Part shown: positions 51,236-61,145 of the stretch, in pieces
How positions within the stretch are numbered: position 1 is the first letter of the stretch
Layout: the number at the start of each line of letters is the position of its first letter
NCBI RefSeq assembly: GCF_017565405.1
Contig: NZ_JAGEKR010000019.1
Location: 24,003 to 88,002 of the forward strand
Reading direction: 5' to 3'
DNA: 64,000 bases
Source of the DNA: Allobranchiibius sp. CTAmp26
GTDB taxonomy: Bacteria > Actinomycetota > Actinomycetes > Actinomycetales > Dermatophilaceae
The notes under the pieces: generated by a model
The model's database searches: none
Told to the model about the DNA's origin: nothing
The model's input: the letters and a program-made list of their open reading frames with translations, nothing else
Program-made: the position numbers and the translations under genes

Positions 51236-52516
51236 TCAGGAGGCCTGTCGCGGCTCCGCACTCTGCGACGCCGCGTTCGATTCCCTGCTCTTCGCCCGCT
51301 CCAGAGCGGCCTTGCGCTGCTCTTCGTTGTCCCGGGCGATCTCGGCGGCGCGGTCGTCGTCGCGGGTCAGGCAGTCGCCCGACTCCGGGTCGAAGACGTG
51401 CATAAACGACGGGTCGAAGACCAGGTCGGCCTCCTGCCCCTCCCGCACCCGCGAGCGCGAGTCGAGGTTGACGACCATCTGGGTGCGCATGCCCTCACCG
51501 TCGAGGTCGCGGTCCAGTTCCTCCAGGGTGCCCTGCAGGGACGGGTCGGAGTCGAACGGGATGTAGGCGTACTGCTCGTTGCCCAGCCACTCCGTCACAT
51601 CGACCACGGCCTTGAACGGGACGCCGTGCGAGATGTTGTCACCGAGCGAGGCGTCCTTGATGTGCTCGGGACGCAACCCCACGATGACCGCGTTCTTACC
51701 CTTGACCTTCTCCGCGAGCTCACCGGTCAGCTCGACGTCGGCGATGGGCATCTTGAGGGTGTTGCCCTCGACCCGAGCGGGCAGGAAGTTCATGGGCGGC
51801 GAGCCGATGAACCCGGCCACGAACAGGTTGATCGGCTGTTCGTAGAGCTCCCGCGGCGACGCGCACTGCTGCAGGATGCCCTTCTTCAGCACGGCAACCC
51901 GGTCGCCAAGGGTCATGGCCTCGGTCTGGTCGTGGGTGACGTAGAGCGTCGTCACACCCAGCCGGCGCTGCATCCGCGCGATCTCGGTGCGCATCTGGCC
52001 GCGCAGCTTGGCGTCCAGGTTGGACAGCGGCTCGTCGAAGAGGAACGCGTCGGCCTCCCGGACGATCGCGCGGCCCATCGCGACGCGCTGGCGCTGACCA
52101 CCGGACAGGTTGGCCGGTTTGCGCTCGAGGTGCTCACGCAGCTCCAGCATGTCGGCGGCGGTGTTGACCTTCTCCTTGATCTCGTTGTCGCTGTGCTTGC
52201 CCTTGGCGAGACGCAGCGGGAACGCGATGTTCTCGAAGACGGTGAGGTGCGGGTAGAGCGCGTAGTTCTGGAACACCATGGCCAGGTTGCGATCCCGGGG
52301 AGCGAGGTCGTTGACCCGCTTGCCGTTGATGTCCAGTTCACCGGAGGTGATGTCCTCCAGACCCACGACCATCCGCAGCAGCGTGGACTTCCCGCAACCG
52401 GAAGGCCCGACCAGGATCATGAACTCGCCGTCGGCGATGTTGAGCGAGACGTCGTTGACGGCGGGGAACCCGTCGCCGTACTTCTTCACGATGTTCTTCA
52501 GTTCGATGCTTGACAC
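51236..52516 (-). CDS. sugC: ABC transporter ATP-binding protein (SugC/UgpC type)
   Basis: This 426-residue ATPase powers the trehalose importer. It has Walker A GPSGCGKSTLLRMVVG, signature LSGGQRQRVAMGRAIV, Walker B DAFLFDEPLSNLDAKLRGQM and the H-loop TLYVTHDQTEAMTL. The C-terminal TOBE-type regulatory domain (GLRPEHIKDASLGDN) is complete. The ATG at 52516 is 37 nt after sugB's stop. UgpC/MsmX-type ATPases may serve several importers. The gene order lpqY-sugA-sugB-sugC is as in M. tuberculosis. Confidence 0.85.
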   Translation of the reverse strand: MSSIELKNIVKKYGDGFPAVNDVSLNIADGEFMILVGPSGCGKSTLLRMVVGLEDITSGELDINGKRVNDLAPRDRNLAMVFQNYALYPHLTVFENIAFPLRLAKGKHSDNEIKEKVNTAADMLELREHLERKPANLSGGQRQRVAMGRAIVREADAFLFDEPLSNLDAKLRGQMRTEIARMQRRLGVTTLYVTHDQTEAMTLGDRVAVLKKGILQQCASPRELYEQPINLFVAGFIGSPPMNFLPARVEGNTLKMPIADVELTGELAEKVKGKNAVIVGLRPEHIKDASLGDNISHGVPFKAVVDVTEWLGNEQYAYIPFDSDPSLQGTLEELDRDLDGEGMRTQMVVNLDSRSRVREGQEADLVFDPSFMHVFDPESGDCLTRDDDRAAEIARDNEEQRKAALERAKSRESNAASQSAEPRQAS

Positions 52517-52553
52517 TGGCTAGCTCCTTCGTGCGATACGGCGGGGACGCCGG

Positions 52554-53405
52554 TCAGCCCTTGACGGCGCCGGAGGTGAGTCCGGCGACGATCCGGCGCT
52601 GGAAGAGCAGCACCAGGATGACGACGGGAATGGTGACGACGACCGCTGCCGCGCAGATGGCGCCGGTCGGCTGGGTGAACTGGCTGGCTCCCGTGAAGGA
52701 GTTCAGTGCCGCCGGGACGGTCTGCGCGCGAGCGGCGGTCAGGTTGCTGGAGAAGACGAAGTCGTTCCACGCGGTGAAGAACGCGATGATCGCTGTCGTG
52801 AAGACCCCCGGCGCGGCCAGCGGGGCGACCACCTTGACGAAGGCCTGCCAACTGCTTGCGCCGTCGACCTGCGCGGCCTGCTCCATCTCCCAAGGGATCT
52901 GCTGGAAGAACGCCGACAGGATCCAGATCGACAGCGGCAGTGTCAGCGTGATGTAGGGGATGATCAGGCCGGGCAGGGTGTCGAACAGGTGCAGAATCCG
53001 CCACAGGTTGAACAGCGGCGTCACCATGGCGATCACCGGGAAGAACGACACCGTCAGGGCGGTGATCAGGATGGCCTTCTTGCCGGGGAAGTCGAGCCGG
53101 GCGATCGCGTACGCGCAGAACGTCGCCAGCACCACGCTGATGAGCGTGGCCACCAGACACACCACGATGGAGTGCCACAGCGCCGGGACGAACAGATCCT
53201 TGGCGCCGCCGGTGAAGATCAGGCTGTAGTTGTCCCACGAGATGCTCTTGGGCCAGAAGTTGCCGAAGACGTTCTGCTGCTGATCGGCCAGGGCGGTCGT
53301 GCTCTTCAACGAGGTCGCGACGATCCACACGATGGGGATCAGCGTCCACAGCATGATGGGCACGGAGGCGCCGGCGAGCCCCCACTTGGTCTTGTTGGTT
53401 TCCAT
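52554..53405 (-). CDS. sugB: ABC transporter permease (SugB type)
   Basis: This 283-residue permease has six hydrophobic helices and the EAA motif (EQAAQVDGASSWQAFVKVVA). The C-terminal FQRRIVAGLTSGAVKG is the same as I recall for M. tuberculosis SugB. With SugA it forms the membrane pore. The start overlaps the sugA stop by one base (TAATG). The two permeases are needed to import trehalose recovered from the envelope. Confidence 0.85.
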   Translation of the reverse strand: METNKTKWGLAGASVPIMLWTLIPIVWIVATSLKSTTALADQQQNVFGNFWPKSISWDNYSLIFTGGAKDLFVPALWHSIVVCLVATLISVVLATFCAYAIARLDFPGKKAILITALTVSFFPVIAMVTPLFNLWRILHLFDTLPGLIIPYITLTLPLSIWILSAFFQQIPWEMEQAAQVDGASSWQAFVKVVAPLAAPGVFTTAIIAFFTAWNDFVFSSNLTAARAQTVPAALNSFTGASQFTQPTGAICAAAVVVTIPVVILVLLFQRRIVAGLTSGAVKG

Positions 53406-54370
53406 TACTTGTTGCCCCCTGTCAGGTCGACCTTGAACAGCCGGACCAAGCCGGCGGCGATGATGAGCACGAAGACGAACAGCAGGACCGCGAGCGCGGA
53501 TCCCATGCCGATCTCCGCCTGACTGACAGTGGTCTGACCGACCAGCATCGACAGCGTGTTGGTGTTGTTGGCCCCGCCGGTCATGATGAACGGGTTGTCA
53601 TAGATGCGGAACGCATCCAGTGCCCGGAAGACGACGGCGACCATGATCGCGGCCTTCATGCTCGGGAAGACGACCTTCACCTGGCGTTGCCACCACGACG
53701 CACCGTCCACCTCGGCGGCTTCCTCCATCGACCTGTCGACCTGGGCGAGCCCCGCCAGCAGCAGCAGCGACATGAACGGGGTGGTCTTCCAGATCTCCGA
53801 CAGGCAGATGATCGTCAGCGACGACCACGTGCCGCCGAACCAGTTGTACGTCGGATCGAAGGCACCGAACGAGAGGAAGTGCAGCCAGTGGTTGAAGAAG
53901 CCGGTGTCGAACTTGAACGCGTAGAGCCAGGAGAACGCCGAGACGACCGTGATGATCGAGTACGGGATGAGCACCACCGTGCGCAGCGTCTTGCGCGGCA
54001 GCACGATCTTGTTCATCACCATCGCGATCGCCATGCCGAAGATCAACTCCACGATCAACGTGACGATCGTGATGAACGCGGTGATGCCGGTGGCCTTCCA
54101 GAACAACGGATCACTGAGGGAGGTGATGTAGTTCTGGAACCAGACGAACTTGCGGGCCGCCGGGTCGGTCAGCCGGTAGTTGAACAGCGACAGGTAGAGC
54201 GCGTAGGCGATCGGATAGAACGTCACCAGCAGCATCACGATGAATGCCGGACCGGCGAGCTTCCATCCGAGCCTGCGCTCGCCCCGGGTCCGATCGGACA
54301 GCCCGGCCTTCTTCTCCGACCGGCGCGCCGACGAACGTTCGCCGGTCGTGGTCTCAGCGACGGTGCTCAC
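53405..54370 (-). CDS. sugA: ABC transporter permease (SugA type)
   Basis: This 321-residue permease starts with a basic cytoplasmic region (SSARRSEKKAGLSDRTRGER), then six helices. The EAA motif is EEAAEVDGASWWQRQVKVVF. It matches SugA/MalF family length. Its GTG overlaps the lpqY stop by 4 nt (GTGA). It should pair with SugB. Trehalose specificity is inferred from the whole operon, since other alpha-glucosides are possible. Confidence 0.83.
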   Translation of the reverse strand: MSTVAETTTGERSSARRSEKKAGLSDRTRGERRLGWKLAGPAFIVMLLVTFYPIAYALYLSLFNYRLTDPAARKFVWFQNYITSLSDPLFWKATGITAFITIVTLIVELIFGMAIAMVMNKIVLPRKTLRTVVLIPYSIITVVSAFSWLYAFKFDTGFFNHWLHFLSFGAFDPTYNWFGGTWSSLTIICLSEIWKTTPFMSLLLLAGLAQVDRSMEEAAEVDGASWWQRQVKVVFPSMKAAIMVAVVFRALDAFRIYDNPFIMTGGANNTNTLSMLVGQTTVSQAEIGMGSALAVLLFVFVLIIAAGLVRLFKVDLTGGNK

Positions 54371-55677
54371 AGCAGTGCCTTTCCCTTCAGGACATTGGAA
54401 ATGAAGGTCTGAGCGTTCTTCGGCGTGTTGGCGCTGACCGAAGCCGGCGGGCTGAACTCCTGCTGCAGCCCGGTGGAGATGTCAGACCAGTAGGGCGACA
54501 GCGGCCGCGGGGTCGCCGTCCCCAGCGACTGCAGAATGGTGGCGGCGATCCCGTTGGGGAACGCCTTCTTCACCGCCGGGTCCGAGAACGCGGCCTTCCG
54601 GCTGGCCGGGTTACCGGCCTTGGCCATGTACGAGGCCTGGTTGGCCTCGCTCGTGATGCAGGAGGCCGCGTCGTACGCCTGCGCCACGTGGTTGCTCGTC
54701 TTGCCGACCGCGAGGTCGATGCCGCCGAACGGTGGCGCCGCCACCTTCCCGTCGACCGTGCGCGGGTAGATCGTCGCCGCGATGTCGCTCTTGTTGCCGG
54801 TCAGCGCGGCGTACGTGTACGGCCAGTTGACCAGGAACGCCGCTGCACCGCTCTGGAAGAGGTTGAGCGCCGCCGTCTCGTCGGAGGAGCCGATCGCGGG
54901 TCCACCGAGGCCCGACTTGGCGATCTGGGAGATGATCGACGCCGCGTCCTTGCCGGCCGGCGTGTTCAGGCCGAGCTTGGTCTTGTCAGCCGTGGCACTG
55001 GGGTTCTGCACGATCGACCCGCCACCGCCGGCGACCAGGGCGTTGATCCAGACCGAATACCCCTCGTAGAGCTTGGCCTGCACCCCGATCTGCTTCTTCT
55101 CCTTCTTGGCCGCCGCGATGACCTGCGCCCAGGTGACGGGTTTGCTCATGTCGAGACCGGCCGCCTTGGCGACCGACTTGCGGTACCAGAGCAGCTGGGT
55201 GTTGGCCCAGAACGGCGCCGCGATGAGCTTGCCGTCGAAGGTCGCACCCTTGATGGCCGAGGGCACCCGGTCGGCCGTGAAGTCGGCGACCTTGTCGGCC
55301 GGCACGGGAGCGAGGAGCTTGGCCGACGCGAACTGGGTGACATACGCCGGATCCATGCTCATCAGGTCCATCGAGTTGTCACCGGAGATGAGCCGCCGCA
55401 GTAGTTGGGTGCGCTGATCGTCGGCCGGGTTGGGCAGCAGCTGCACCTTGATTGTGTACTCGCCGTGGGAAGCCTTCGAGCAGGCCAACGCCAGGGACGC
55501 CTGGCCGCCCTTGCTCGCGTCGGTGTTGCCGACGTCCGGGTTGATGTACCAGGTCAACGAAGCCTTGCCGCCGCTACTACTGCTGCTGCTACCGCAGGCG
55601 GCGAGCCCGACACTGGCGAGCATCACACCCGCCGCTGCCAGGGCGATGCCACGACGTCGTGGCGCTGAATTCTTCAT
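54367..55677 (-). CDS. lpqY: Sugar-binding lipoprotein (LpqY type)
   Basis: This 436-residue lipoprotein has a lipobox ([13 protein letters not shown]) and the extracellular solute-binding fold ([31 protein letters not shown], [19 protein letters not shown]). It captures the sugar for the SugABC importer, probably trehalose. It is the first gene of the operon, and 262 nt separate it from the divergent fumarase gene. The N-terminal LTWYINPD matches LpqY-type proteins. Confidence 0.85.
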   Translation of the reverse strand: MKNSAPRRRGIALAAAGVMLASVGLAACGSSSSSSGGKASLTWYINPDVGNTDASKGGQASLALACSKASHGEYTIKVQLLPNPADDQRTQLLRRLISGDNSMDLMSMDPAYVTQFASAKLLAPVPADKVADFTADRVPSAIKGATFDGKLIAAPFWANTQLLWYRKSVAKAAGLDMSKPVTWAQVIAAAKKEKKQIGVQAKLYEGYSVWINALVAGGGGSIVQNPSATADKTKLGLNTPAGKDAASIISQIAKSGLGGPAIGSSDETAALNLFQSGAAAFLVNWPYTYAALTGNKSDIAATIYPRTVDGKVAAPPFGGIDLAVGKTSNHVAQAYDAASCITSEANQASYMAKAGNPASRKAAFSDPAVKKAFPNGIAATILQSLGTATPRPLSPYWSDISTGLQQEFSPPASVSANTPKNAQTFISNVLKGKALL

Positions 55678-55939
55678 CCCGTGTGGCTCCTACCTCGGCG
55701 GTCGCGAAGGTCGTGAACGACCCAAGTGTGACGCACACCACTCTCGCCATGCCGACCCCGTTCGGCAAGGCGAATGGCCACACTCGTGCGAATGTTTCCT
55801 AATCGGTACCTACCCGTCGGTATCGAATCCAGCGCCCGCCGGAGGCTGCCACGGGTCGTGCGGGGGCCCTGCGAAGGCACGGCATACCCTGGCCAGCGAG
55901 CGAACCGGCTGCCGACCCCGCGAAGGAACGACCCTCTCC

Positions 55940-57676
55940 ATGCCTTCTGTGCCCTCTGCGCCTCCTGTGCCTTCTGTGCCTCTTGTGCCCGACTTCGGCT
56001 ACGAGGACCTGCTGCCCATCGGGGCGGACACGACGACCTACCGCCGGATCACCGCCGACGGGGTCCGGACCGTCGAGGGACCGGGCGGGCGCACCTTCCT
56101 CGAGGTCGACCCCGCCGCGCTGCGGTTGCTCGCCGACACCGCGATGCACGACATCGCGCACTACCTGCGCCCCGCCCACCTCGCGCAGCTGCGCCGGATC
56201 GTCGACGACCCGGACGCGAGCAACAACGACAAGTTCGTGGCCCTGGACCTGCTGAAGAACGCCGGCATCGCCGCCGCCGGGGTGCTGCCGATGTGCCAGG
56301 ACACCGGCACCGCCATCGTGATGGGCAAGAAGGGCTCCCACGTGCTGGTGGACGGTGAGGCACCCGACGAGGCGGCGCTGGCCCACGGCGTCTACGACGC
56401 CTACACCCGACTCAACCTGCGCTACTCCCAGATGGCACCGCTCACCACCTGGGAAGAGACCAACACCGGCTCCAACCTGCCCGCGCAGATCGAGCTGTAC
56501 GCCGACAGCGCGCCCGGGCACGAGACCGCGTACAAGTTCCTCTTCATGGCCAAGGGCGGCGGCTCGGCCAACAAGTCCTTCCTCTTCCAGGAGACCAAGG
56601 CCGTCCTCAACCCCGACGCGATGCTCGCGTTCCTGGACGAGAAGCTGCGCGGCCTCGGCACCTCGGCCTGCCCGCCGTACCACCTGGCCATAGTGATCGG
56701 CGGGACAAGTGCGGAGTTCGCGCTGAAGACCGCGAAGTACGCGAGCGCGAAGTACCTGGACGAGCTGCCCACCCACGGGTCGCCGGTCGGCCACGGGTTC
56801 CGTGACGTCGACCTGGAGGAGCAGGTGCTCGAGCTGACCCGGCAGTTCGGGATCGGCGCGCAGTTCGGCGGCAAGTACTTCTGTCACGACGTGCGGGTGG
56901 TGCGCCTGCCGCGGCACGGCGCGTCGCTGCCGGTCGCGATCGCGGTGAGCTGCTCGGCGGACCGCCAGTGCCTGGGCAAGATCACCGCCGACGGCGTCTT
57001 CATCGAGCAGTTGGAGACGGACCCGGCGCGCTTCCTGCCGGAGGTCACGCACGAGCAGCTCGACGGCGCCGGGGACGACGAGGCGGGCGTCGTCGAGATC
57101 GACCTGAACCGCCCGATGGAGGAGATCCTCGCCGAGCTGACCAAGCACCCCGTCAAGACTCGGCTCTCGCTGACCGGGCCGCTGGTCGTGGCGCGCGACA
57201 TCGCGCACGCCAAGATCAAGGAGCGCCTCGACGCCGGCGAGCAGATGCCGGACTACCTGAAGCAGCACGCCGTCTACTACGCCGGGCCGGCCAAGACTCC
57301 CGAGGGTTACGCGTCCGGTTCGTTCGGGCCTACGACGGCCGGCCGGATGGACTCCTACGTCGAGCAGTTCCTAGCAGCCGGCGGCTCGATGGTGATGCTG
57401 GCCAAGGGCAACCGCAGCAAGCAGGTGACCGATGCCTGTCGCGCGCACGGCGGGTTCTACCTCGGCTCGATCGGCGGGCCGGCGGCGCGCCTCGCGCAGG
57501 ACTGCATCACCTCCGTGGAGGTGCTGGAGTACCCGGAGCTGGGCATGGAGGCCATCTGGAAGATCGAGGTGCGCGACTTCCCGGCGTTCATCGTGGTCGA
57601 CGACAAGGGCGAGGACTTCTTCGCCGCCGCCGCCAAACCCACCGCATTCACCATCGGAAGGAGGCCGGGGCTGTGA
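55940..57676 (+). CDS. Class I (Fe-S) fumarate hydratase
   Basis: This 578-residue enzyme interconverts fumarate and malate using a [4Fe-4S] cluster. Cys ligands fall in [25 protein letters not shown] and [12 protein letters not shown]. The two class I domains are fused (alpha then beta, with [19 protein letters not shown]), giving a single two-domain chain. The ATG at 55940 begins with a Pro-rich [16 protein letters not shown] segment made by a 9-nt repeat. Its stop overlaps the next gene by GTGA. Confidence 0.92.
   Translation: MPSVPSAPPVPSVPLVPDFGYEDLLPIGADTTTYRRITADGVRTVEGPGGRTFLEVDPAALRLLADTAMHDIAHYLRPAHLAQLRRIVDDPDASNNDKFVALDLLKNAGIAAAGVLPMCQDTGTAIVMGKKGSHVLVDGEAPDEAALAHGVYDAYTRLNLRYSQMAPLTTWEETNTGSNLPAQIELYADSAPGHETAYKFLFMAKGGGSANKSFLFQETKAVLNPDAMLAFLDEKLRGLGTSACPPYHLAIVIGGTSAEFALKTAKYASAKYLDELPTHGSPVGHGFRDVDLEEQVLELTRQFGIGAQFGGKYFCHDVRVVRLPRHGASLPVAIAVSCSADRQCLGKITADGVFIEQLETDPARFLPEVTHEQLDGAGDDEAGVVEIDLNRPMEEILAELTKHPVKTRLSLTGPLVVARDIAHAKIKERLDAGEQMPDYLKQHAVYYAGPAKTPEGYASGSFGPTTAGRMDSYVEQFLAAGGSMVMLAKGNRSKQVTDACRAHGGFYLGSIGGPAARLAQDCITSVEVLEYPELGMEAIWKIEVRDFPAFIVVDDKGEDFFAAAAKPTAFTIGRRPGL
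55943..55987 (+). repeat. Nine-base imperfect tandem repeat in the fumarase N-terminus
   Basis: Five 9-nt units, CCTTCTGTG, CCCTCTGCG, CCTCCTGTG, CCTTCTGTG and CCTCTTGTG, follow the ATG at 55940 and encode a P-(S/P/L)-(V/A) tract. Units differ by one to three bases. It is the only such repeat in a coding region of the window, apart from the end array. Confidence 0.6.
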
Positions 57677-58167
57677 CCGGCTTCGAGGACCTACTGCACG
57701 CCAACCAGACCTTCGCCGACACGTTCGCTCTCGGCGGCTTCGACGGCGTCGCCGCAGCGGGCGTCGCGATCGTCACCTGCATGGACTCGCGCATCGATCC
57801 ACTCGGGATGGTCGGGCTCCAGCCGGGCGACGCCAAGATCTTCCGCAACCCGGGCGGCCGGGTGACCGACGCTGCGTTGGAGGCTCTGGTCCTCGGGGTG
57901 CACCTGCTCAAGGTCGAGCGGATCATGGTCGTGCCGCACACCCGCTGCGCGGTGGCAACGGCGACGGAGCGCGAACTGCGTGCCCGCGTCAGCGCATCCG
58001 CCGGCGTCGACGTCACCTGGCAGCGGTTCCACGTCGTCGACGACCAGGTGGAGGCACTCGCCGAGGATGTGGCCAAGGTTCGCACCCACCCGCTGATCCC
58101 CGACCGGGTGCAGGTGGGCGGTTTCGTGTACGACGTCGACACCGGTCTGCTGCACCAGCACGTCTGA
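57673..58167 (+). CDS. Beta-class carbonic anhydrase
   Basis: This 164-residue enzyme interconverts CO2 and bicarbonate. It has the beta-class zinc ligands in [12 protein letters not shown] (Cys, Asp-Arg pair) and [10 protein letters not shown] (His, Cys). VIRNPGG-type [14 protein letters not shown] and [14 protein letters not shown] are also family motifs. It resembles the small beta enzymes of actinobacteria such as Rv1284. The GTG overlaps the fumarase stop by 4 nt, so the two are translationally coupled. Confidence 0.9.
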   Translation: MTGFEDLLHANQTFADTFALGGFDGVAAAGVAIVTCMDSRIDPLGMVGLQPGDAKIFRNPGGRVTDAALEALVLGVHLLKVERIMVVPHTRCAVATATERELRARVSASAGVDVTWQRFHVVDDQVEALAEDVAKVRTHPLIPDRVQVGGFVYDVDTGLLHQHV

Positions 58168-58200
58168 CCCGCACCACCACCCTCATCGATCGGAGCACCC

Positions 58201-59100
58201 GTGCCTGACGCGCACCCCATCCCGCAGCGGTACGACGAGGCCGCGCGACGGCTCGCGCGAACGGCGTACGAGACCCTCGAACCGCTGCACGTGGTCGCCT
58301 ACTTCAACCCGGTCATCCGCGAACAGCAGAAGAGCAGCGGCTTGTCCCGGATGGCGCGCTACCTCGCGGGTCGTGGTGCGCCGCTCGGTGAATGCCCCGG
58401 CGCGGTCGTCGCCGCGACCTTCTACAACTTCAACCCGGCAGCGGTCGTGCCCGCCTGGGACGAGGCGGTCGCGTTCGGATTGGAGCGCACCTACGCGATG
58501 CACCTCGAGGCGATCGAGGCGACCCTGCGGGCCGCATTCGGCCCGCTGGCCCAAGACCCGGAGCTCGCCCGCATCGCGGGCCGCCTCGGCGAGATCGGTC
58601 AGGGGCTGTCCTACGCCGGCCGGCCGCTGGCCGCGGCATGGGCCGCGACCGCCGTGCCGGACGAGCCGCATCTACGGCTGTGGCACGCGTTCGCAGCGCT
58701 GCGCGAGTACCGCGGCGACGGGCACCTGGCCGCCCTCGTGCAGGCCGGGCTCACCAGCGCCGAGGCGATCGTCTTCCACGAGGCGCCCCATCCGGACCCG
58801 GCGCTGCGGCGGCGCGCCCTGGGTGCGGACTTCTCCAAGAAGTCGCGCGCCTGGTCCGATGAGGAGTGGGGTGCAGCCACGGACTCCCTGCGGGAGCGCG
58901 GCCTGCTGGACGACCAGGGCACCATCAGCCCCGCCGGGGTCGTCCTCTACGACGCGCTCGAGACCGCGACCGACGACGCCGCAGCCGGCGTCTTCGCCGG
59001 GGTGTCCGACGCCGCCGATCTCATCGCCGCCAGTCGACCGTTCGTGAAGGCCGTCCTCGACGCAGGCGTCCTGCCGGGGACCGTCGCCAAGGGCGCCTGA
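58201..59100 (+). CDS. SCO6745-family protein
   Basis: This 299-residue protein resembles the actinobacterial SCO6745 family, with helical segments (RRLARTAYETLEPLHVVAYF, SKKSRAWSDEEWGAATDSLR) and a C-terminal winged-helix-like end (ERGLLDDQGTISPAGVVLYD). It is predicted soluble and may be a regulator or enzyme, but no function is known to me. It lies 33 nt after the carbonic anhydrase gene and 11 nt before the MOSC gene, and so may be in the same operon. Confidence 0.65.
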   Translation: MPDAHPIPQRYDEAARRLARTAYETLEPLHVVAYFNPVIREQQKSSGLSRMARYLAGRGAPLGECPGAVVAATFYNFNPAAVVPAWDEAVAFGLERTYAMHLEAIEATLRAAFGPLAQDPELARIAGRLGEIGQGLSYAGRPLAAAWAATAVPDEPHLRLWHAFAALREYRGDGHLAALVQAGLTSAEAIVFHEAPHPDPALRRRALGADFSKKSRAWSDEEWGAATDSLRERGLLDDQGTISPAGVVLYDALETATDDAAAGVFAGVSDAADLIAASRPFVKAVLDAGVLPGTVAKGA

Positions 59101-59111
59101 GGCTCCGCTCT

Positions 59112-59960
59112 ATGCAGATCAGCGGGCTGCGGGTCCATCCCGTGAAGTCGACCGCGATCCGAGCGGTGCAGACCGCGTACGTGTCCCGCGCCGGTCTGCG
59201 GGGCGACCGCGAGTGGATGGTGGTCGACGGCAGCGGCGAGTTGGTCTCGGCGCGTGAGCTCCCCCTGCTGTTCTCGGTGGTGACCGACAACCGCGCGACC
59301 GGCGTCGACGTCGACCTGCGTCTCAGCGCGCCGGGGGTGGACAGCCTCGACGTGACGCGGCCGCAGACCACTCCGGTGGCGGTGCGGATGTTCTCCGACC
59401 CGCCGATGCAGGCTCGCCCGGTCGGCGACCGCGCGGACGCGTGGCTGCGTCGCGCACTCGGCCACGACGACCTGCACCTGGTGTGGTGCGACGATCCGAC
59501 CCGCCGGCCGCTCGACCCCGACCACAGCCGAGTGGGCGACCACACCGCGTTCGCCGACGGGTTCCCGATCAACCTGGTCACGGACGCCTCGGTGCGGCAG
59601 CTGGACGCCTGGGTCCGCCAGACGGCGGACGAGCGCGCCGAGACACCGGTCCCGATCTCGGCCGCCCGTTTCCGGGCCAACATCGAGATCACCGGCGCGC
59701 CGGAGCCGTTCGAGGAGGACCACTGGTCGCGCATCCGGATCGGCGAGGTCGACTTCCGGGTGCCGCTGCCCTCCGCGCGGTGCGTGATGACGACCATCGA
59801 CGACGACCTGCGCAAGGGGAAGGAACCGATCCGCACCCTGGCCCGGCACCGCAGGTGGGACGGCAAGACCTGGTTCGCCGCCAACCTCATCCCGGACGGC
59901 GAGGGCACGCTCAGCGTCGGCGACGAACTCACGGTGCTGGAACGGGTTCGGCCCGCCTGA
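59112..59960 (+). CDS. MOSC-domain protein
   Basis: This 282-residue protein has the MOSC N-terminal beta-barrel (ISGLRVHPVKSTAIRAVQTA, YVSRAGLRGDREWMVVDGSG) and the MOSC core (ADGFPINLVTDASV, ISAARFRANIEITGAPEPFE, LPSARCVMTTIDDDLRKGK). The Cys in ARCVMTTID is the cysteine that carries the Mo ligand or sulfur in MOSC proteins. It probably handles sulfur or N-hydroxylated substrates with molybdopterin. The ATG at 59112 is 11 nt after the previous stop. Confidence 0.83.
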   Translation: MQISGLRVHPVKSTAIRAVQTAYVSRAGLRGDREWMVVDGSGELVSARELPLLFSVVTDNRATGVDVDLRLSAPGVDSLDVTRPQTTPVAVRMFSDPPMQARPVGDRADAWLRRALGHDDLHLVWCDDPTRRPLDPDHSRVGDHTAFADGFPINLVTDASVRQLDAWVRQTADERAETPVPISAARFRANIEITGAPEPFEEDHWSRIRIGEVDFRVPLPSARCVMTTIDDDLRKGKEPIRTLARHRRWDGKTWFAANLIPDGEGTLSVGDELTVLERVRPA

Positions 59961-60061
59961 GAGACGGCCGGCGCCACCTCGATTCGAATTTCTCGGCAAC
60001 CCACCGCACCTCGCGGATACGCGCCGTACCGTTGCGTTGTCACGCGCTTCCGGAGGACCCG

Positions 60062-61024
60062 ATGGCACGCACCTTCGTGGCCACAGGCCCATCCGTGGCG
60101 CGCCGTGCCGCACTACGCGGGGGGTTCGGCCTCGCGGCGCTCGGTGCCCTCGCTGCCTGCGACGCCTCCGATCCACGTGCGGCGGAGAACCCGACCCGAT
60201 CCGGCACCGCCACCCAGCCGGAACGCAGCTCCTCCCCTCCTCGCCGGCGTATCCCGACGTCCGGGCAGGCAATGCCGCAGGGCGATCTCAAGGGGTGGAC
60301 ACAAGTCATCGCCGAGGATTTCGACACCGACGTCCCGCTGGGGGGCTTCGTGGCGACCGAGAACGGCGTCATCGCGAGCACCTGCGCGGGGTACCCGGCA
60401 TACGGCGACCGGTTCGGTCTCTACTGGAACGGGCCGAGCGGCGACGGTGGCCTCTACCGAGCGGACCGCACGCTGTCGGTCGCGAACTCACTGCTCGACA
60501 TCTACGTCCACCATGACGCGGCGTTCGGAAAGCTCATGTGCGCGGCGTTCTTCCCCTACCGCCCGGGAACGACGTCGAATCTGCGCACCTACGGCCGGTG
60601 GTCCTACCGCATGCGTGCGTATGGCGCCCGCGCGCCCGGCATCAGCAGCGTGAGCCTGCTCTTCCCCGAATTGCAGTCGCAATGGCCGAAATCGGGCGAG
60701 ATGGACTGGCCGGAGTCGGACGTGAGCGGCGTGCTGGGAGGGAACAACCACCCGGCCGGATTCCTGGACAACCCGTCGGTCGAGATCCCCGCAGGCGTCG
60801 CACGCTGGTCGGACTGGCACACCTTCACCATCGAGTGGCGCAAGGACTCGCTGGTCTACCTGCTGGACGGCGTCGCGATGCTCACCACGACGCAGCACGT
60901 CCCCGACAAACCCCTCAAGTGGGACACCCAGTGCGCACCCAGCGCCGGCGTCCGCGGAGAGGATCTTGTGGGGGTCTCGGCACACATCCAGCTGGACTGG
61001 GTCGTCGCCTACGACCCGGCCTGA
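60062..61024 (+). CDS. Exported GH16-like protein, paralogue 1
   Basis: This 320-residue protein begins with a twin-Arg-like start (RRAALRGGFGLAALGALAAC), which ends in a lipobox Cys, so it may be a Tat-exported lipoprotein. A Pro/Ser/Arg linker follows. The GH16-like domain starts GWTQVIAEDFDTDVPLGGF and has SGEMDWPESD, the E-x-D-x-x-E catalytic pattern. DWHTFTIEWRKDSLVYLLDG and DWVVAYDPA end the fold. Such enzymes cleave beta-1,3/1,4-glucans or similar polysaccharides. It is the first of three tandem copies. Confidence 0.8.
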   Translation: MARTFVATGPSVARRAALRGGFGLAALGALAACDASDPRAAENPTRSGTATQPERSSSPPRRRIPTSGQAMPQGDLKGWTQVIAEDFDTDVPLGGFVATENGVIASTCAGYPAYGDRFGLYWNGPSGDGGLYRADRTLSVANSLLDIYVHHDAAFGKLMCAAFFPYRPGTTSNLRTYGRWSYRMRAYGARAPGISSVSLLFPELQSQWPKSGEMDWPESDVSGVLGGNNHPAGFLDNPSVEIPAGVARWSDWHTFTIEWRKDSLVYLLDGVAMLTTTQHVPDKPLKWDTQCAPSAGVRGEDLVGVSAHIQLDWVVAYDPA

Positions 61025-61145
61025 TCCTCGGGGCGCCGCCGGTTCAACCGGCTCGGGACGGGTTCCGCTTCGGCCAACGATCGGCAACACTGAAGCACAC
61101 GGGTCCAGATTGGACCATCAGCCTTCAGCCAGCGCGAGGTCACCG

